Shown here piece by piece: positions 18,166 to 27,293 of a stretch of DNA of 64,000 bases (positions are counted from its first letter, which is position 1; each line of letters opens with the position of its first letter). The DNA comes from M3007 sp044347755 (GTDB lineage Bacteria > Bacteroidota > Bacteroidia > Chitinophagales > Saprospiraceae). Both the position numbers and the translations under genes were made by a program. The stretch is from contig JBIKUE010000012.1 in NCBI GenBank assembly GCA_044347755.1, positions 8,092-72,091 on the forward strand, read 5' to 3'. The notes beneath the pieces were generated by a model, which saw nothing but the letters and a program-made list of their open reading frames with translations, did not search any database and was not told the DNA's origin.

Positions 18166-19521
18166 ATGAAACGTTCTTTACTATTTTTGTTCTTAATCGC
18201 AGGGAGTACCTATTTCTTGTCGTGTGTGCACGATCCGTCCTTTAATTTTGATCAGTTGCTGGAAGATCAATTAAACCTGCGTTCTGCCACTGGTACATTC
18301 CAAGGCTACATTATGCCTGATGGCACAGATCTGTCGCTTCTGCCAAATCAAGGTGAAAAAAATCCAGTTACACAAGCCAAGGTAGAATTGGGCAAAATGC
18401 TGTTCTATGAAACAGGCATTGCGCTCGAAAATAAATATCCAGACGGCAAAGAAACCTTCTCCTGCAGCTCCTGTCATGTTCCATCCAGAGGATTTACAGC
18501 TGGTCGTATTCAAGGGGTGGCAGATGGGGCCATCGGCTTTGGTGAAAGTGGAGAATTGCGCTCCAAACACCCCATTTACCTGGGTGATGAAGTTGATGCG
18601 CAAGGCGCCAGGCCGCTTCCTACCATGAATCTGACCTATGTGACCAATGCGCTTTGGGCAGGCACTTTTGGTTCCTTCAATGTAAATATCGGAACCGAGA
18701 ATGTGTGGAATCAGGATACCCTGGTAGAAATTAATTTCAAAGGGTTGCCTGGACTTGAGGCTAACAATGCCCGGGCTTTGGTAGTACACCGTCAGGTAAT
18801 CAATAAGGCCGTAACGGATTCTTTGGGATATACAGAAATGTTCGATGCCGCTTTTCCTGATATTCCTGTAAATGAGCGCTATACCCGATTGACGGCAGCA
18901 TTTGCATTGGCCGCTTACTTCCGTACCATTCTGACCAATCAGGCGCCTTTCCAACAATGGCTGAAAGGTGACAAAGCCGCTATGACAGAACAACAGAAAA
19001 AAGGTGCGCTTCTATTCTTCGGAAAAGCCGGTTGCTCAGATTGTCATAACAGCCCATCCCTAAACAGTCAGCCTCACCAGTTTTTTGCCCTGGGCGTAAA
19101 TGATTTGTACCAAACTGGAGGTGCTCAGGTATTCCGAACCGGCCCCACTGATAAACGTGTGTTTGGTCGTGGCGGATTCACAGACCGTCAGGAAGATATG
19201 TTTAAATTCAAGGTGCCTCAATTATACAACTTGCGTGATGTAGGATTTTATTTTCATGGCGCAAGCAAAGGTACCCTTCGTGAAGTGGTGGAATATTTCA
19301 ACGATGGTGTGCCGGAAAATCCGCTCGTGCCAACCAGTCAGATCACTGGTTTATTCCGCCCGCTTGGACTTACGCCATCAGAAATTGACGATTTGACGGA
19401 GTTTTTGGCAAATGGGTTGTTCGATCCGAACATGAATCGCTATGTTCCAAGCGCTACCATGTCGGGCAATTGCTTCCCTAACAATGATCCTTTGTCAAGG
19501 ATTGAAATGGGATGCAACTAA
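18166..19521 (+). CDS. Di-haem cytochrome c peroxidase family lipoprotein
   Basis: This 451-aa envelope protein has a lipobox ending at Cys20 (YFLSC). Two c-type haem motifs are visible: CSSCH at 100-104 and CSDCH at 290-294, the arrangement of the CcpA/MauG family. These enzymes reduce hydrogen peroxide or oxidise protein substrates using electrons from cytochrome c. The spacing of about 190 residues between haems is usual. The final KVPQLYNLRDVGFYFHGASKGTL region is typical of the second haem domain. Its partner is unknown; transcription probably ends at the palindrome at 19546. Confidence 0.92.
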   Translation: MKRSLLFLFLIAGSTYFLSCVHDPSFNFDQLLEDQLNLRSATGTFQGYIMPDGTDLSLLPNQGEKNPVTQAKVELGKMLFYETGIALENKYPDGKETFSCSSCHVPSRGFTAGRIQGVADGAIGFGESGELRSKHPIYLGDEVDAQGARPLPTMNLTYVTNALWAGTFGSFNVNIGTENVWNQDTLVEINFKGLPGLEANNARALVVHRQVINKAVTDSLGYTEMFDAAFPDIPVNERYTRLTAAFALAAYFRTILTNQAPFQQWLKGDKAAMTEQQKKGALLFFGKAGCSDCHNSPSLNSQPHQFFALGVNDLYQTGGAQVFRTGPTDKRVFGRGGFTDRQEDMFKFKVPQLYNLRDVGFYFHGASKGTLREVVEYFNDGVPENPLVPTSQITGLFRPLGLTPSEIDDLTEFLANGLFDPNMNRYVPSATMSGNCFPNNDPLSRIEMGCN

Positions 19522-19546
19522 GGTAGACTTAAACCAACCATTTGAT

Positions 19547-19615
19547 AACCACAAAAGGCACAAAGGACACATAGTTTATCGTACTATGTGTCCTTTGTGC
19601 CTTTTGTGGTTTTTA
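19547..19615. repeat. Perfect 29-bp palindrome, terminator-like
   Basis: Arms at 19547-19575 and 19583-19611 are perfect reverse complements with a seven-base loop and TTTTT immediately after, so it can terminate the peroxidase transcript. The sequence (CACAAAAGGCACAAAGGACA type) matches a degenerate third copy at 19635-19662, showing that it belongs to a repeat family rather than being a plain terminator. Confidence 0.9.
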
Positions 19616-19634
19616 TAACACCAAGTTTATTACA

Positions 19635-19662
19635 CTCTGTGCCCTTTGCGCCTTTTGTGGTT
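19635..19662. repeat. Third, degenerate copy of the palindrome arm
   Basis: 28 bases in the same orientation as the right arm at 19584-19611, with three differences (A/C, T/C and T/C). It lies just before the end of the PASTA gene. Confidence 0.8.
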
Positions 19663-19688
19663 AAACTAACTCCATGTTTACCTGGTAA

Positions 19689-20594
19689 TTACCGGAATTC
19701 GTCATCCTGTTTGGCAGCACAACTTGCGGGTTTATTCTGTGTAATGTACAAATCCATTTTTTCACCCTTGCGCATGGTGCCATTGGGTTCGTATTTTGGA
19801 CTCTGTCGCCAAACATAGGCGTTTTCGTCGTCGGTTACGGTCCCATCCTTGATAATGGTACCTATGCTGAGTTCGTTTACCTGAAGTTTGAATTTAGCTT
19901 CTCCAAGGGTATGGCAAACACAATCCGGCATAGTTACGGTTAAGGTTACTTCTTCACTTACCACAAAATCTATAGTAGCCCCCATTTCAACCGGAACATC
20001 ATTGATGCGAAGCTGATTGGTAATGGTATCACCTTTGTAAATGACCGCAATAATCGTATTAGGGCCAACGCCCGGATCGGCGGCACGGGCTACTATGCGG
20101 GGTTTTAACCCGATTCTTGCCAACCTGCGGGAATAAATCTCATAATCATCGCCGGCTTTCAAATTGGGCAGTTTGAGTATATCAGGGTTGTTTTTGGTAA
20201 CGGTGAAATAAATCGTCCGACCTTCTTTAACCCGGCTATTGGGTTTGGGATCCTGAGATACAATTTTCCCTGCGGGCTCGCCTGGTACATAAATAGAATC
20301 ACTCACGGCAACCCCGAAATCTCGGGAACGGGCCTTTTTAGCAGCTTCCCGAAAACTCATGCCTTCATAACTCGGCACCTGAACACTTTCTCCATGGTTG
20401 GTGTAGCACTTCATCCACCAAAACGTGAGCAATAACAGGAAAGTCATGACCCCGGCCATGCCCAAACAATTCTTGAACACAAAAGGTGTTGTAATGAAAG
20501 CGTAAATCTCTACCCCTATGCGCCGAATCCGGAACCAGATTTGCTGAAAAAAATTGGGCTGAGAAGTACGTTGCTTGGGTGGTATTGTATTCAT
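19689..20594 (-). CDS. Membrane-anchored PASTA-domain protein
   Basis: The protein has 301 aa from the ATG at 20594. The ATG at 20615 lies inside the -7 box at 20613-20620, so it cannot be transcribed from it. A short basic cytoplasmic part is followed by one transmembrane helix (about residues 43-62, GMAGVMTFLLLLTFWWM). Three PASTA modules follow outside (VPSYEGMSFREAAKKA; LPNLKAGDDYEIYSRRL; MPDCVCHTLGEAKFKL). PASTA modules bind peptidoglycan fragments in kinases and penicillin-binding proteins, but no kinase or transpeptidase domain is present here. The role is probably cell-wall sensing or binding. In other Bacteroidota, as I recall, such a gene sits next to rluD; here it does not. Confidence 0.88.
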   Translation of the reverse strand: MNTIPPKQRTSQPNFFQQIWFRIRRIGVEIYAFITTPFVFKNCLGMAGVMTFLLLLTFWWMKCYTNHGESVQVPSYEGMSFREAAKKARSRDFGVAVSDSIYVPGEPAGKIVSQDPKPNSRVKEGRTIYFTVTKNNPDILKLPNLKAGDDYEIYSRRLARIGLKPRIVARAADPGVGPNTIIAVIYKGDTITNQLRINDVPVEMGATIDFVVSEEVTLTVTMPDCVCHTLGEAKFKLQVNELSIGTIIKDGTVTDDENAYVWRQSPKYEPNGTMRKGEKMDLYITQNKPASCAAKQDDEFR

Positions 20595-20612
20595 GTGTAA
20601 AGGAGCGTTGGG

Positions 20613-20620
20613 CAAAAGTA
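20613..20620 (-). promoter_or_regulatory. -7 box of the PASTA gene
   Basis: TACTTTTG on the minus strand; it predicts a transcript start near 20606 and so supports the ATG at 20594. Confidence 0.45.
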
Positions 20621-20669
20621 TTAACTAAGGCTAAAAATATACTGAAATTCAAAAAAATCACAGCGCGAT

Positions 20670-20701
20670 TTTGTGAATCGCTCCAAGAGATATTACCTTT
20701 G
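20670..20701 (+). promoter_or_regulatory. Bacteroidota-type promoter of the tRNA gene
   Basis: TTTG at 20670-20673 and TACCTTTG at 20694-20701 are separated by 20 bases, matching the -33 TTTG / -7 TAnnTTTG consensus. Transcription would begin about 15 bases before the tRNA. Confidence 0.7.
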
Positions 20702-20722
20702 CACCCGCTTTTGAAAAGGCAT

Positions 20723-20796
20723 GGCGCGATAGCTCAGTTGGTTAGAGCGTGCGATTCATAATCGCAAGGTCGGGAGTTCAAGCCTCCCTCGCGCTA
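20723..20796 (+). tRNA. tRNA with CAT anticodon (elongator Met, or Ile2)
   Basis: This is a 74-base cloverleaf: acceptor GGCGCGA/TCGCGCT with a G-U first pair, D arm GCTC/GAGC, anticodon stem TGCGA/TCGCA with loop TTCATAA, T arm GGGAG/CTCCC. CCA is not encoded. It is not initiator tRNA (no three GC pairs flanking the anticodon loop). The GCGA/TCGC anticodon stem resembles E. coli tRNA-Ile2, in which the C is modified to lysidine, so Met versus Ile cannot be settled by reading. Confidence 0.93.
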
Positions 20797-20805
20797 CAAA
20801 TTCTT

Positions 20806-20848
20806 AAACGCAGGTTTTCGTCTGGTACGAACTCCTGCGTTTTTGCAT
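20806..20848 (+). terminator. Terminator of the tRNA gene
   Basis: Arms at 20806-20821 and 20827-20842 form a 16-bp stem with two mismatches and a five-base loop, followed by a T-rich run. Confidence 0.8.
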
Positions 20849-21055
20849 TTTTATGAATTTATCTTTGCTTGACTACAGCACAATCAAGCCTCAACGTATC
20901 TTCCCCCGAATTTTTTAGACATAAGGGGATACAAGACATTGTATTATTCCGCTACTTTTAGGCGGGCAAACTGTTAATCCTTCTTTCATCCCCTTTCCGG
21001 AATTAATCTCCTGACAACGTCCCAGGAACTCATAACCAATCAATTCTCACACCGG

Positions 21056-24000
21056 ATGAACTGCAACTTTAGCCCAAAGCAAGCATTACTACTTTTTGCA
21101 TTTTGCCTGTTAGCGCCCATCGCTCAAGCCCAATTTCTTCAGGTTACAGATGTTGTAACAGGACCCTACAATCCGCAAACCCTGATTTCTAATGTCTTCC
21201 TCGGAGAAGGCGTGGAAGTAACCAGCATTAATTTTAATGGCGACCCTCGCTCCGTTGGATACTTTTCCGGCGGAACCCCTTCTATTGGTATTGAGCGTGG
21301 AATCGTTCTTACCTCTGGATTTTCACTAAATGCCGTTGATGAAGGCATGGTTCAGGCCAGTGATGGTAACGCTGGTGGTTCAATTGAACCCAGCCTTTCA
21401 CCAATTGCTACGGGCGATCTAAACGACGTGGCAGTGTATACCATCACTTTCATTCCGAATGCTGACACCTTGCGTTTTCGCTATAGTTTTGCCTCTGAAG
21501 AATACCCGGAATACGCTTGCACCAACTTCAATGATGTGTTTGGTTTCTTCATTCAAGGCCCCGGGTATCCTGCGTTCACCAATATAGCCAGAGTGCCTGG
21601 TACCAATCTACCGGTTTCCATTAATAATGTACACCCGGCAAATCCGGCGGCGCCACCGTGCCCTCCTTTTAATGCTCAGTATTATAACGATAACCTTGGT
21701 AGCATGCTGCAGCCGGTATACGACGGCTTTACAGATGTGTTTACCGCAATCGCAGTGGTGACTCCTTGCCAGCCTTATACCATTAAACTTGCCATTGCCG
21801 ATGTGGGTGACGCTGCTTATGACTCCGGGGTTTTTCTCGAAGCCAAAAGCTTTGGAACAGGATCTCTTCAAGTGAATGCAGCAACTATTTCAGCCGATGG
21901 CACCATTGCAGAGGGGTGTACACAAGGCACCGTAAACTTCACACTGCCGGAACTTCGTTCTTCCAACTATACGGTTAATTTTAATGTGTTCGGTTCTGCC
22001 ACCCCGGGAACCGATTACCAGACCATTCCAAGTAATCTGGTAATCCCTGCAGGCCAATCCACGATATCTATTCCAATCATCGCTTTTTCGGACGGCATTG
22101 CCGAAGCTCCGGAGTCTATTGGTATTTCTGTGCAGGTAGATCCTTGCAATCGTGATACCGTTATTCTGTTCATACGCGACAGAATTCTGGAACCGCCTAT
22201 AATGGCCGACACCTCTGTTTGTCTACCCAATACCCCAGTTCAGTTAAGCGGTACGGTGCCCACTCCGGTACCGGCACCGCCAACCTTCACCAATGGAACA
22301 GTCATTGACATCCCCAATGGAAATTTTCCGATTAACTCCACGGTAACCTCCTTTGGCGTCATGCCGCCAACCATTGGTCCGGGGGTGATCAGATCGGTGT
22401 GTATCAATGTCGAACATAGCTGGATTTCGGATGTTGACGCCTATCTTGTATCACCCAATGGGATCGTGCTCGAACTGACTACGGATAATGGTGGCGACGG
22501 AAATAATTACTCCAATACCTGTTTTACCCCTACAGCAACGGTACCCATCAGTTTCCCCGGCCCGTTTGCTCCATCCTCTGCAGCCCCATTTACGGGTAAT
22601 TGGCTTCCTGAAGGCCCTTGGACCGATCTTTATGGTGAACCTTCCAACGGAAACTGGCGTTTGCGCATTAATGACGACCAGAACAATATCAATGGTAAAT
22701 TGCTCAACTGGACCATGACATTTGAACCCAGCTATGGCGTAACCTATCAGTGGTCACCGGCCGGGGGATTGAGTTGTACAGATTGTCCTAACCCGGTTGC
22801 AAGCCCTCCTGTATCTGCCATATATACCGTTACTGCAACAGATTCTTATGGCTGTACAGCAACAGATGATGTGCAAGTCAATATTGGGGCTATCGCCGCT
22901 GGCATAACCATTACCCAGCCAATCCTTTGCCACGGTCAAAAAGCAACTATTCTGGCAAATGCTACGGGTAACAATACTTACCTGTGGAATACCGGCCAAA
23001 CTACCGCATCCTTGAGTAATCTGTCGGCAGGCACTTACACTGTAACCATCACCAGTGTTGGCGCATTCTGTACTTCTTCGGCTTCTGTTACCATTACAGA
23101 ACCGTCTGAATTGCTGGCAACGGCCTCTCCAAATGATGTTACTTGTTTTGGATTAAGTACAGGTACGGCAGCCGTTTACCCTTCCGGAGGAGTAAGCCCG
23201 TATAGTTATGCATGGAACAATGCAATGACTACCGACAGTATCTCAAACTTACTTCCAGGAACGTATACCGTTACGATTACCGATAATAATGGTTGTACCG
23301 AGATCAGTTCAATGCAAGTTTTTGAACCTGCTTTACTTCAGATTGTCACTGCATTGAACCGGCAACCATCCTGTTTTGGCGGTTCAGACGGACAATTAAC
23401 CACATATGCACTTGGCGGCACCACACCTTTTGATTTTGTCTGGAATACCGGTCAGGTAAATCAGGGCATTACCAGTATTACGGCAGGAACCTATACTGTT
23501 ACAGCCACAGACGGAAATGGTTGTTCAGCAGTTAAAACAGAAACGGTGACCGAGCCTCCTTTGCTCACAGGTTTAGCTACACCTATAGCAGTGAAATGTT
23601 TTGGAAAAAACAACGGTTCACTTCAAGTGCAGGGATCAGGTGGTACTCCTCAATATTCAGCCAGTTGGACCGGTCCAAATGGTTATGTTGGTAATGGACT
23701 GAATATCAACAACCTGTTTGCTGGCCAATATCAAGCCACGCTGACCGATTCTAAAGGTTGTATCCATACGTTGACGGCTTCTGTAACAGAACCTCCCTTG
23801 CTTGTTTTGAATATGCCTGCGGTCTCTGATACAGTCTGTTTTATGGGTAACAATGGAACAGCAACCGTGCAAAATGCCGGCGGCACGTCTCCTTATAAAT
23901 ACCTTTGGAGTGCAGGGAGCCAAACTACCCAAACGGCAACCGGCCTGGTTACTAACCAATATCAGGTTACCGTTACGGATGCGAATGGCTGTACTGCAAT

Positions 24001-25522
24001 GAGTGAAACTTTTATACACGAACTGCAGGAATTGAACACTTATGCAGAAGCCGTTGCCCCAGGCTGCCACGATGGTGTAGACGGCACTGGAGCTGTCTTA
24101 TCCATCTTTTATGGAGCTGTTCCGGCGAATGTCAACGATTTTACCTACAGATGGAATACTTCCCCTCCACAGTTTACACAAAATGTAACAGGCTTGCAAG
24201 GGGGCAAAACATATATGGTAACAGCTACAGATGCCTTGGGCTGTACCGCCACAACAACCGTACAGGTAGCTAATCCATTGGAGTTGGAAACCTTCATTAC
24301 CGGAAATGGCGATGTAAAATGTTTTGGCGATGCCACAGGTTGGGCTTCCGCTAAGGCAGAAGGCGGTACAGCACCCTATAACTGGTTCTGGAATGGTGGT
24401 AGTTCGCCAACCGATTCTATAGCTCAAGGGCTGGCTGCAGGAACATACAGAGTAACCATTACAGATGCCAATGGGTGTCCGGGTACCAATATGGTGAACA
24501 TTGGTCAACCTTCTGAACTGCGGGTGAGTCTGCAACCCATTCATGTGGGTTGTTTTGGAGAAAGCACAGGAAGTGCAAAGGCCACTGGTTCTGGGGGAGT
24601 AAATCCATACCAGTATATTTGGGAAAATGGGACAACCACAACTTCCATTGCCAACCTTGCAGCAGGAACCTATCGGATCAGTATCACAGATTTCAATGGG
24701 TGTATCACCCCTGGAAATGTAACGGTGGAACAACCTGCCGAACCGGTATCCGGCACCGCTACCATGCAACCTCCAAAATGTCATGGCGGTTTTGACGGAC
24801 GTATATTCCTTACTGGTATGGGAGGAACTGCACCCTATAGGTATGCCTTAGATAACAAACCTTTTAATGGCTCTCCGGTGCAAATTGGTATACCGGCAGG
24901 ATCCTATACACCCCGTATTGTGGATGCCAACGGATGTGACTTTGAATTAACCCCAATTGAGGTTACACAGCCAAATGCCCTGGAGGTTGACCTTGGTCCG
25001 GATTTTGAGATCCTTTTTGGGGAGGATGCACAATTATTTGCAGAGGTGGCAAATGCACAAGGTCCGGTATTATATGCCTGGAATCTTGCAGATTCAACCT
25101 GGTTAAGTTGTATGGATTGTATCAATCCGGCTGTATACAGTTTGGAGTTCACCAGGTTCTTTGGTATTACGGTATCAGACTCTCTTGGCTGTCGGGCCAC
25201 TGATATGGTACGTATTGCAGTTGAAAAACCGAGAAAGGTGTTTGTCCCTACAGGCTTTACGCCAAATGGGGATTTCAACAACGATTTGTTACTTGTTCAT
25301 GGTCAAAGTACCTCAAAAGTACTGGATTTCAAGATTTTCGATCGTTGGGGAGAAATGGTATTTCAGTTGCAGGATTTTGCTTTCAATGATGACACCAAAG
25401 GCTGGGATGGCAATTTCCGCGGCCAGCCATGTGATCCCGGTGTTTTTGTCTGGATTCTGGAAGTAGAATATGTAGATGGCGAGAAAGAAGTGTTCAAAGG
25501 AAATACTACCTTGATCAGATAG
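21056..25522 (+). CDS. Giant secreted SprB-repeat protein with T9SS type B sorting domain
   Basis: The protein has 1488 aa. A signal peptide (1-26) is followed by a choice-of-anchor L domain at about 30-265 (FSGGTPSIGIERGIVLTSG; FASEEYPEY) and a Calx-beta-like module at about 275-375 (GTDYQTIPSNLVIPAGQ). A proprotein-convertase P-like domain lies at about 400-560 (WISDVDAYLVSPNG). About nine SprB-type repeats run from about 620 to 1370, each with a Cys-Phe-Gly start and a GGxxPYxYxW core. The CHU_C gliding-motility-associated C-terminal domain (FVPTGFTPNGDFNNDLL) occupies the last 90 residues. It is likely exported by T9SS to the cell surface as an adhesin; in flavobacteria SprB-like proteins carry gliding. 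The exact role here is inferred. Confidence 0.9.
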   Translation: MNCNFSPKQALLLFAFCLLAPIAQAQFLQVTDVVTGPYNPQTLISNVFLGEGVEVTSINFNGDPRSVGYFSGGTPSIGIERGIVLTSGFSLNAVDEGMVQASDGNAGGSIEPSLSPIATGDLNDVAVYTITFIPNADTLRFRYSFASEEYPEYACTNFNDVFGFFIQGPGYPAFTNIARVPGTNLPVSINNVHPANPAAPPCPPFNAQYYNDNLGSMLQPVYDGFTDVFTAIAVVTPCQPYTIKLAIADVGDAAYDSGVFLEAKSFGTGSLQVNAATISADGTIAEGCTQGTVNFTLPELRSSNYTVNFNVFGSATPGTDYQTIPSNLVIPAGQSTISIPIIAFSDGIAEAPESIGISVQVDPCNRDTVILFIRDRILEPPIMADTSVCLPNTPVQLSGTVPTPVPAPPTFTNGTVIDIPNGNFPINSTVTSFGVMPPTIGPGVIRSVCINVEHSWISDVDAYLVSPNGIVLELTTDNGGDGNNYSNTCFTPTATVPISFPGPFAPSSAAPFTGNWLPEGPWTDLYGEPSNGNWRLRINDDQNNINGKLLNWTMTFEPSYGVTYQWSPAGGLSCTDCPNPVASPPVSAIYTVTATDSYGCTATDDVQVNIGAIAAGITITQPILCHGQKATILANATGNNTYLWNTGQTTASLSNLSAGTYTVTITSVGAFCTSSASVTITEPSELLATASPNDVTCFGLSTGTAAVYPSGGVSPYSYAWNNAMTTDSISNLLPGTYTVTITDNNGCTEISSMQVFEPALLQIVTALNRQPSCFGGSDGQLTTYALGGTTPFDFVWNTGQVNQGITSITAGTYTVTATDGNGCSAVKTETVTEPPLLTGLATPIAVKCFGKNNGSLQVQGSGGTPQYSASWTGPNGYVGNGLNINNLFAGQYQATLTDSKGCIHTLTASVTEPPLLVLNMPAVSDTVCFMGNNGTATVQNAGGTSPYKYLWSAGSQTTQTATGLVTNQYQVTVTDANGCTAMSETFIHELQELNTYAEAVAPGCHDGVDGTGAVLSIFYGAVPANVNDFTYRWNTSPPQFTQNVTGLQGGKTYMVTATDALGCTATTTVQVANPLELETFITGNGDVKCFGDATGWASAKAEGGTAPYNWFWNGGSSPTDSIAQGLAAGTYRVTITDANGCPGTNMVNIGQPSELRVSLQPIHVGCFGESTGSAKATGSGGVNPYQYIWENGTTTTSIANLAAGTYRISITDFNGCITPGNVTVEQPAEPVSGTATMQPPKCHGGFDGRIFLTGMGGTAPYRYALDNKPFNGSPVQIGIPAGSYTPRIVDANGCDFELTPIEVTQPNALEVDLGPDFEILFGEDAQLFAEVANAQGPVLYAWNLADSTWLSCMDCINPAVYSLEFTRFFGITVSDSLGCRATDMVRIAVEKPRKVFVPTGFTPNGDFNNDLLLVHGQSTSKVLDFKIFDRWGEMVFQLQDFAFNDDTKGWDGNFRGQPCDPGVFVWILEVEYVDGEKEVFKGNTTLIR

Positions 25523-25523
25523 G

Positions 25524-25566
25524 AAAAACACGAAGGGCCGGCCGAAAACCGGCCCTTCGTGTTTTT
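25524..25566. terminator. Strong bidirectional terminator
   Basis: An 18-bp perfect stem (25524-25541 with 25549-25566) and a seven-base loop, with A-run and T-run on opposite ends. It serves the convergent SprB-repeat gene and subtilase gene. Confidence 0.92.
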
Positions 25567-25568
25567 GG

Positions 25569-27245
25569 TTAGCGCAAGGCGCCCCAAGACGCTATACCAA
25601 GTCTTTTTACCCCATTTTCCCCCCTTAATAGTATTTGATAATGCCCGGGCGGTAATTGTAATGCCGTTACAGATAAACGTGTAATGTTGTTTAGGTTTAT
25701 AACAAAAGGGTAGTGCGCCACTGTTCTTCCCATAATATCCCGAAACTCAATTTCGGCTTCCGGCACAAAGCCTTTGGAAAACCAATAAATGTCCATTCCG
25801 CCATTTAGTGCATCATATCGAAAAATACCACCATTTCCATTCTCCAGGTTCCCTAACCGAAACCACGCCTCCGTCATTTCAGGCAAGCCATATCCTCTTT
25901 CATTGTCAGGAGCGAAACGTTGATCAGCACTGGCATAAATAGCTTCCAATACTTCAGCTGCTGGTTTATCAGGAAAAGCACTCCATAGTGCGGCGATAGC
26001 TCCAGCCAGCATAGGCGATGCCAACGAAGTGCCACTCGAAACCCCCAGGGATATGCCTACATTTCCAGCTACCACAACCTGGTCGCCAGGAGCCACCAAG
26101 TCAGGTTTGATCCGCTGATCGACGGTTGGCCCAAGTGAGCTGAAGCCCGCCCTGGCACCGTTGCCATCCACTGCTCCAACAGCTATGATATCAAATGCAT
26201 CGGCCGGAACGCCAATAGTCTTCCATTCTCCATCGCCTTCATTCCCGGCACTGTTGCAGACGATCATGCCTTTGGCTGCGGCAAAACGCGCCCCTCTGGA
26301 CCCAATCGAACTTTTTCCGTCCAAATCAAGCTTGCTATGGCCCAGTCTTCTGTCATTAAATGCAGTATAACCAAGAGAAGCATTGATAATATCCACCCCA
26401 ACACTGTCAGCCCATTCTGCCCCTGCTACCCAATTAGCTTCTTCAATCGGAAATTCACCTCCGGTATCCTCCGTTTTCAGCAGGAAGTAGGTGGCTTCCG
26501 GTGCTGTTCCAACGAAATAATAGGGCAGATTAGCTGCCATAACAGATAAAACGGAAGTTCCGTGTTGCGCTGCCTCATATACTGCCGCATCTCGTTCCAC
26601 AAAATCCCAGCCTTGAAATAACCGCCCTTGTAATGCTATACTGTCAAACATGGGAATAGTATCCACGTTTGAAAATCCGCCGTCCATTACAGCTACCCAG
26701 ATTCCGTTACCCCGATGGCCGGCCATATGTAACAAAGGAACGCCTAACATATAGTTTTGCTGAGCAGCATACCCCCAATATGGGATGTCGCGACCCTGAA
26801 TGGCAGGATTTTGGGATAGAGGCTTTCGCTTTTTTTCAGGACGGTTGGGTGGATTTCGATATTTTAGGTGAGGCCCCAGGTATTGAACGGATTGTACAAA
26901 TGGCAGCCTTTCTAACTGTTGTGCTATGGCTGAGTCGGCCATAACTGCTGCCGCATTTAACCACTTTGAAGTAAGGTGTATGTCAGCACCAGTCTCCTTT
27001 AGCTTACTCAAATATGCCGGATTTACAGGCAAATCACTTTCTTCTACAGGAATATTGCTCCTGCGTCGCCGTTCCAAAGACCTGAATGAAAGAAACTCTT
27101 CAGGTCGGCACATACAAAAAGGGGTTTGGGCTTTATCTGAAAATGTTACCCAGAATTTATAGCGTTTTTGAGCTTTTGCAGGCGTAACGATGCTCAGGAT
27201 GATCAGCAGTGCCAGGAATTTCAGGCTGTTTGTCAAATGTTGCAT
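25569..27245 (-). CDS. Secreted subtilisin-like serine protease (S8)
   Basis: The protein has 558 aa from the ATG at 27245, which opens a clean signal peptide (NSLKFLALLIILSIVTPAKAQ); an ATG five codons earlier is less likely. The catalytic triad is visible: Asp188 in VMDGG, His228 in QHGTSV, Ser407 in GTSLASPM, with the oxyanion Asn335 in NSAGNEG. An inhibitor-like propeptide region precedes the domain. The last 75 residues look like a T9SS type A sorting domain (EFRDIMGRTVAHYPF ... LPPGHYQILLRG). It is predicted to be an extracellular protease. It is divergent from a glycosyltransferase gene with very little space between them. Confidence 0.92.
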   Translation of the reverse strand: MQHLTNSLKFLALLIILSIVTPAKAQKRYKFWVTFSDKAQTPFCMCRPEEFLSFRSLERRRRSNIPVEESDLPVNPAYLSKLKETGADIHLTSKWLNAAAVMADSAIAQQLERLPFVQSVQYLGPHLKYRNPPNRPEKKRKPLSQNPAIQGRDIPYWGYAAQQNYMLGVPLLHMAGHRGNGIWVAVMDGGFSNVDTIPMFDSIALQGRLFQGWDFVERDAAVYEAAQHGTSVLSVMAANLPYYFVGTAPEATYFLLKTEDTGGEFPIEEANWVAGAEWADSVGVDIINASLGYTAFNDRRLGHSKLDLDGKSSIGSRGARFAAAKGMIVCNSAGNEGDGEWKTIGVPADAFDIIAVGAVDGNGARAGFSSLGPTVDQRIKPDLVAPGDQVVVAGNVGISLGVSSGTSLASPMLAGAIAALWSAFPDKPAAEVLEAIYASADQRFAPDNERGYGLPEMTEAWFRLGNLENGNGGIFRYDALNGGMDIYWFSKGFVPEAEIEFRDIMGRTVAHYPFVINLNNITRLSVTALQLPPGHYQILLRGENGVKRLGIASWGALR

Positions 27246-27266
27246 GACACAAAGGTTCAACGTTCC

Positions 27267-27274
27267 TACTTTTG
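27267..27274 (+). promoter_or_regulatory. -7 box of the family 2 glycosyltransferase gene
   Basis: TACTTTTG fits TAnnTTTG. It would begin transcription near 27281, downstream of the in-frame ATG at 27237, and so favours the TTG at 27294 as start. Confidence 0.45.
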
Positions 27275-27293
27275 TGAAGAAAAAAAATTTGTT

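Noticed and set aside
18271..18993. 240-aa open frame opposite the di-haem peroxidase gene
   Set aside because: Antisense shadow of a well-supported gene; no motif, odd composition.
24098..24784. 228-aa open frame opposite the first SprB-repeat gene
   Set aside because: Cys/Ile/Tyr-rich antisense translation of Thr/Gly-rich repeats; no start or family.
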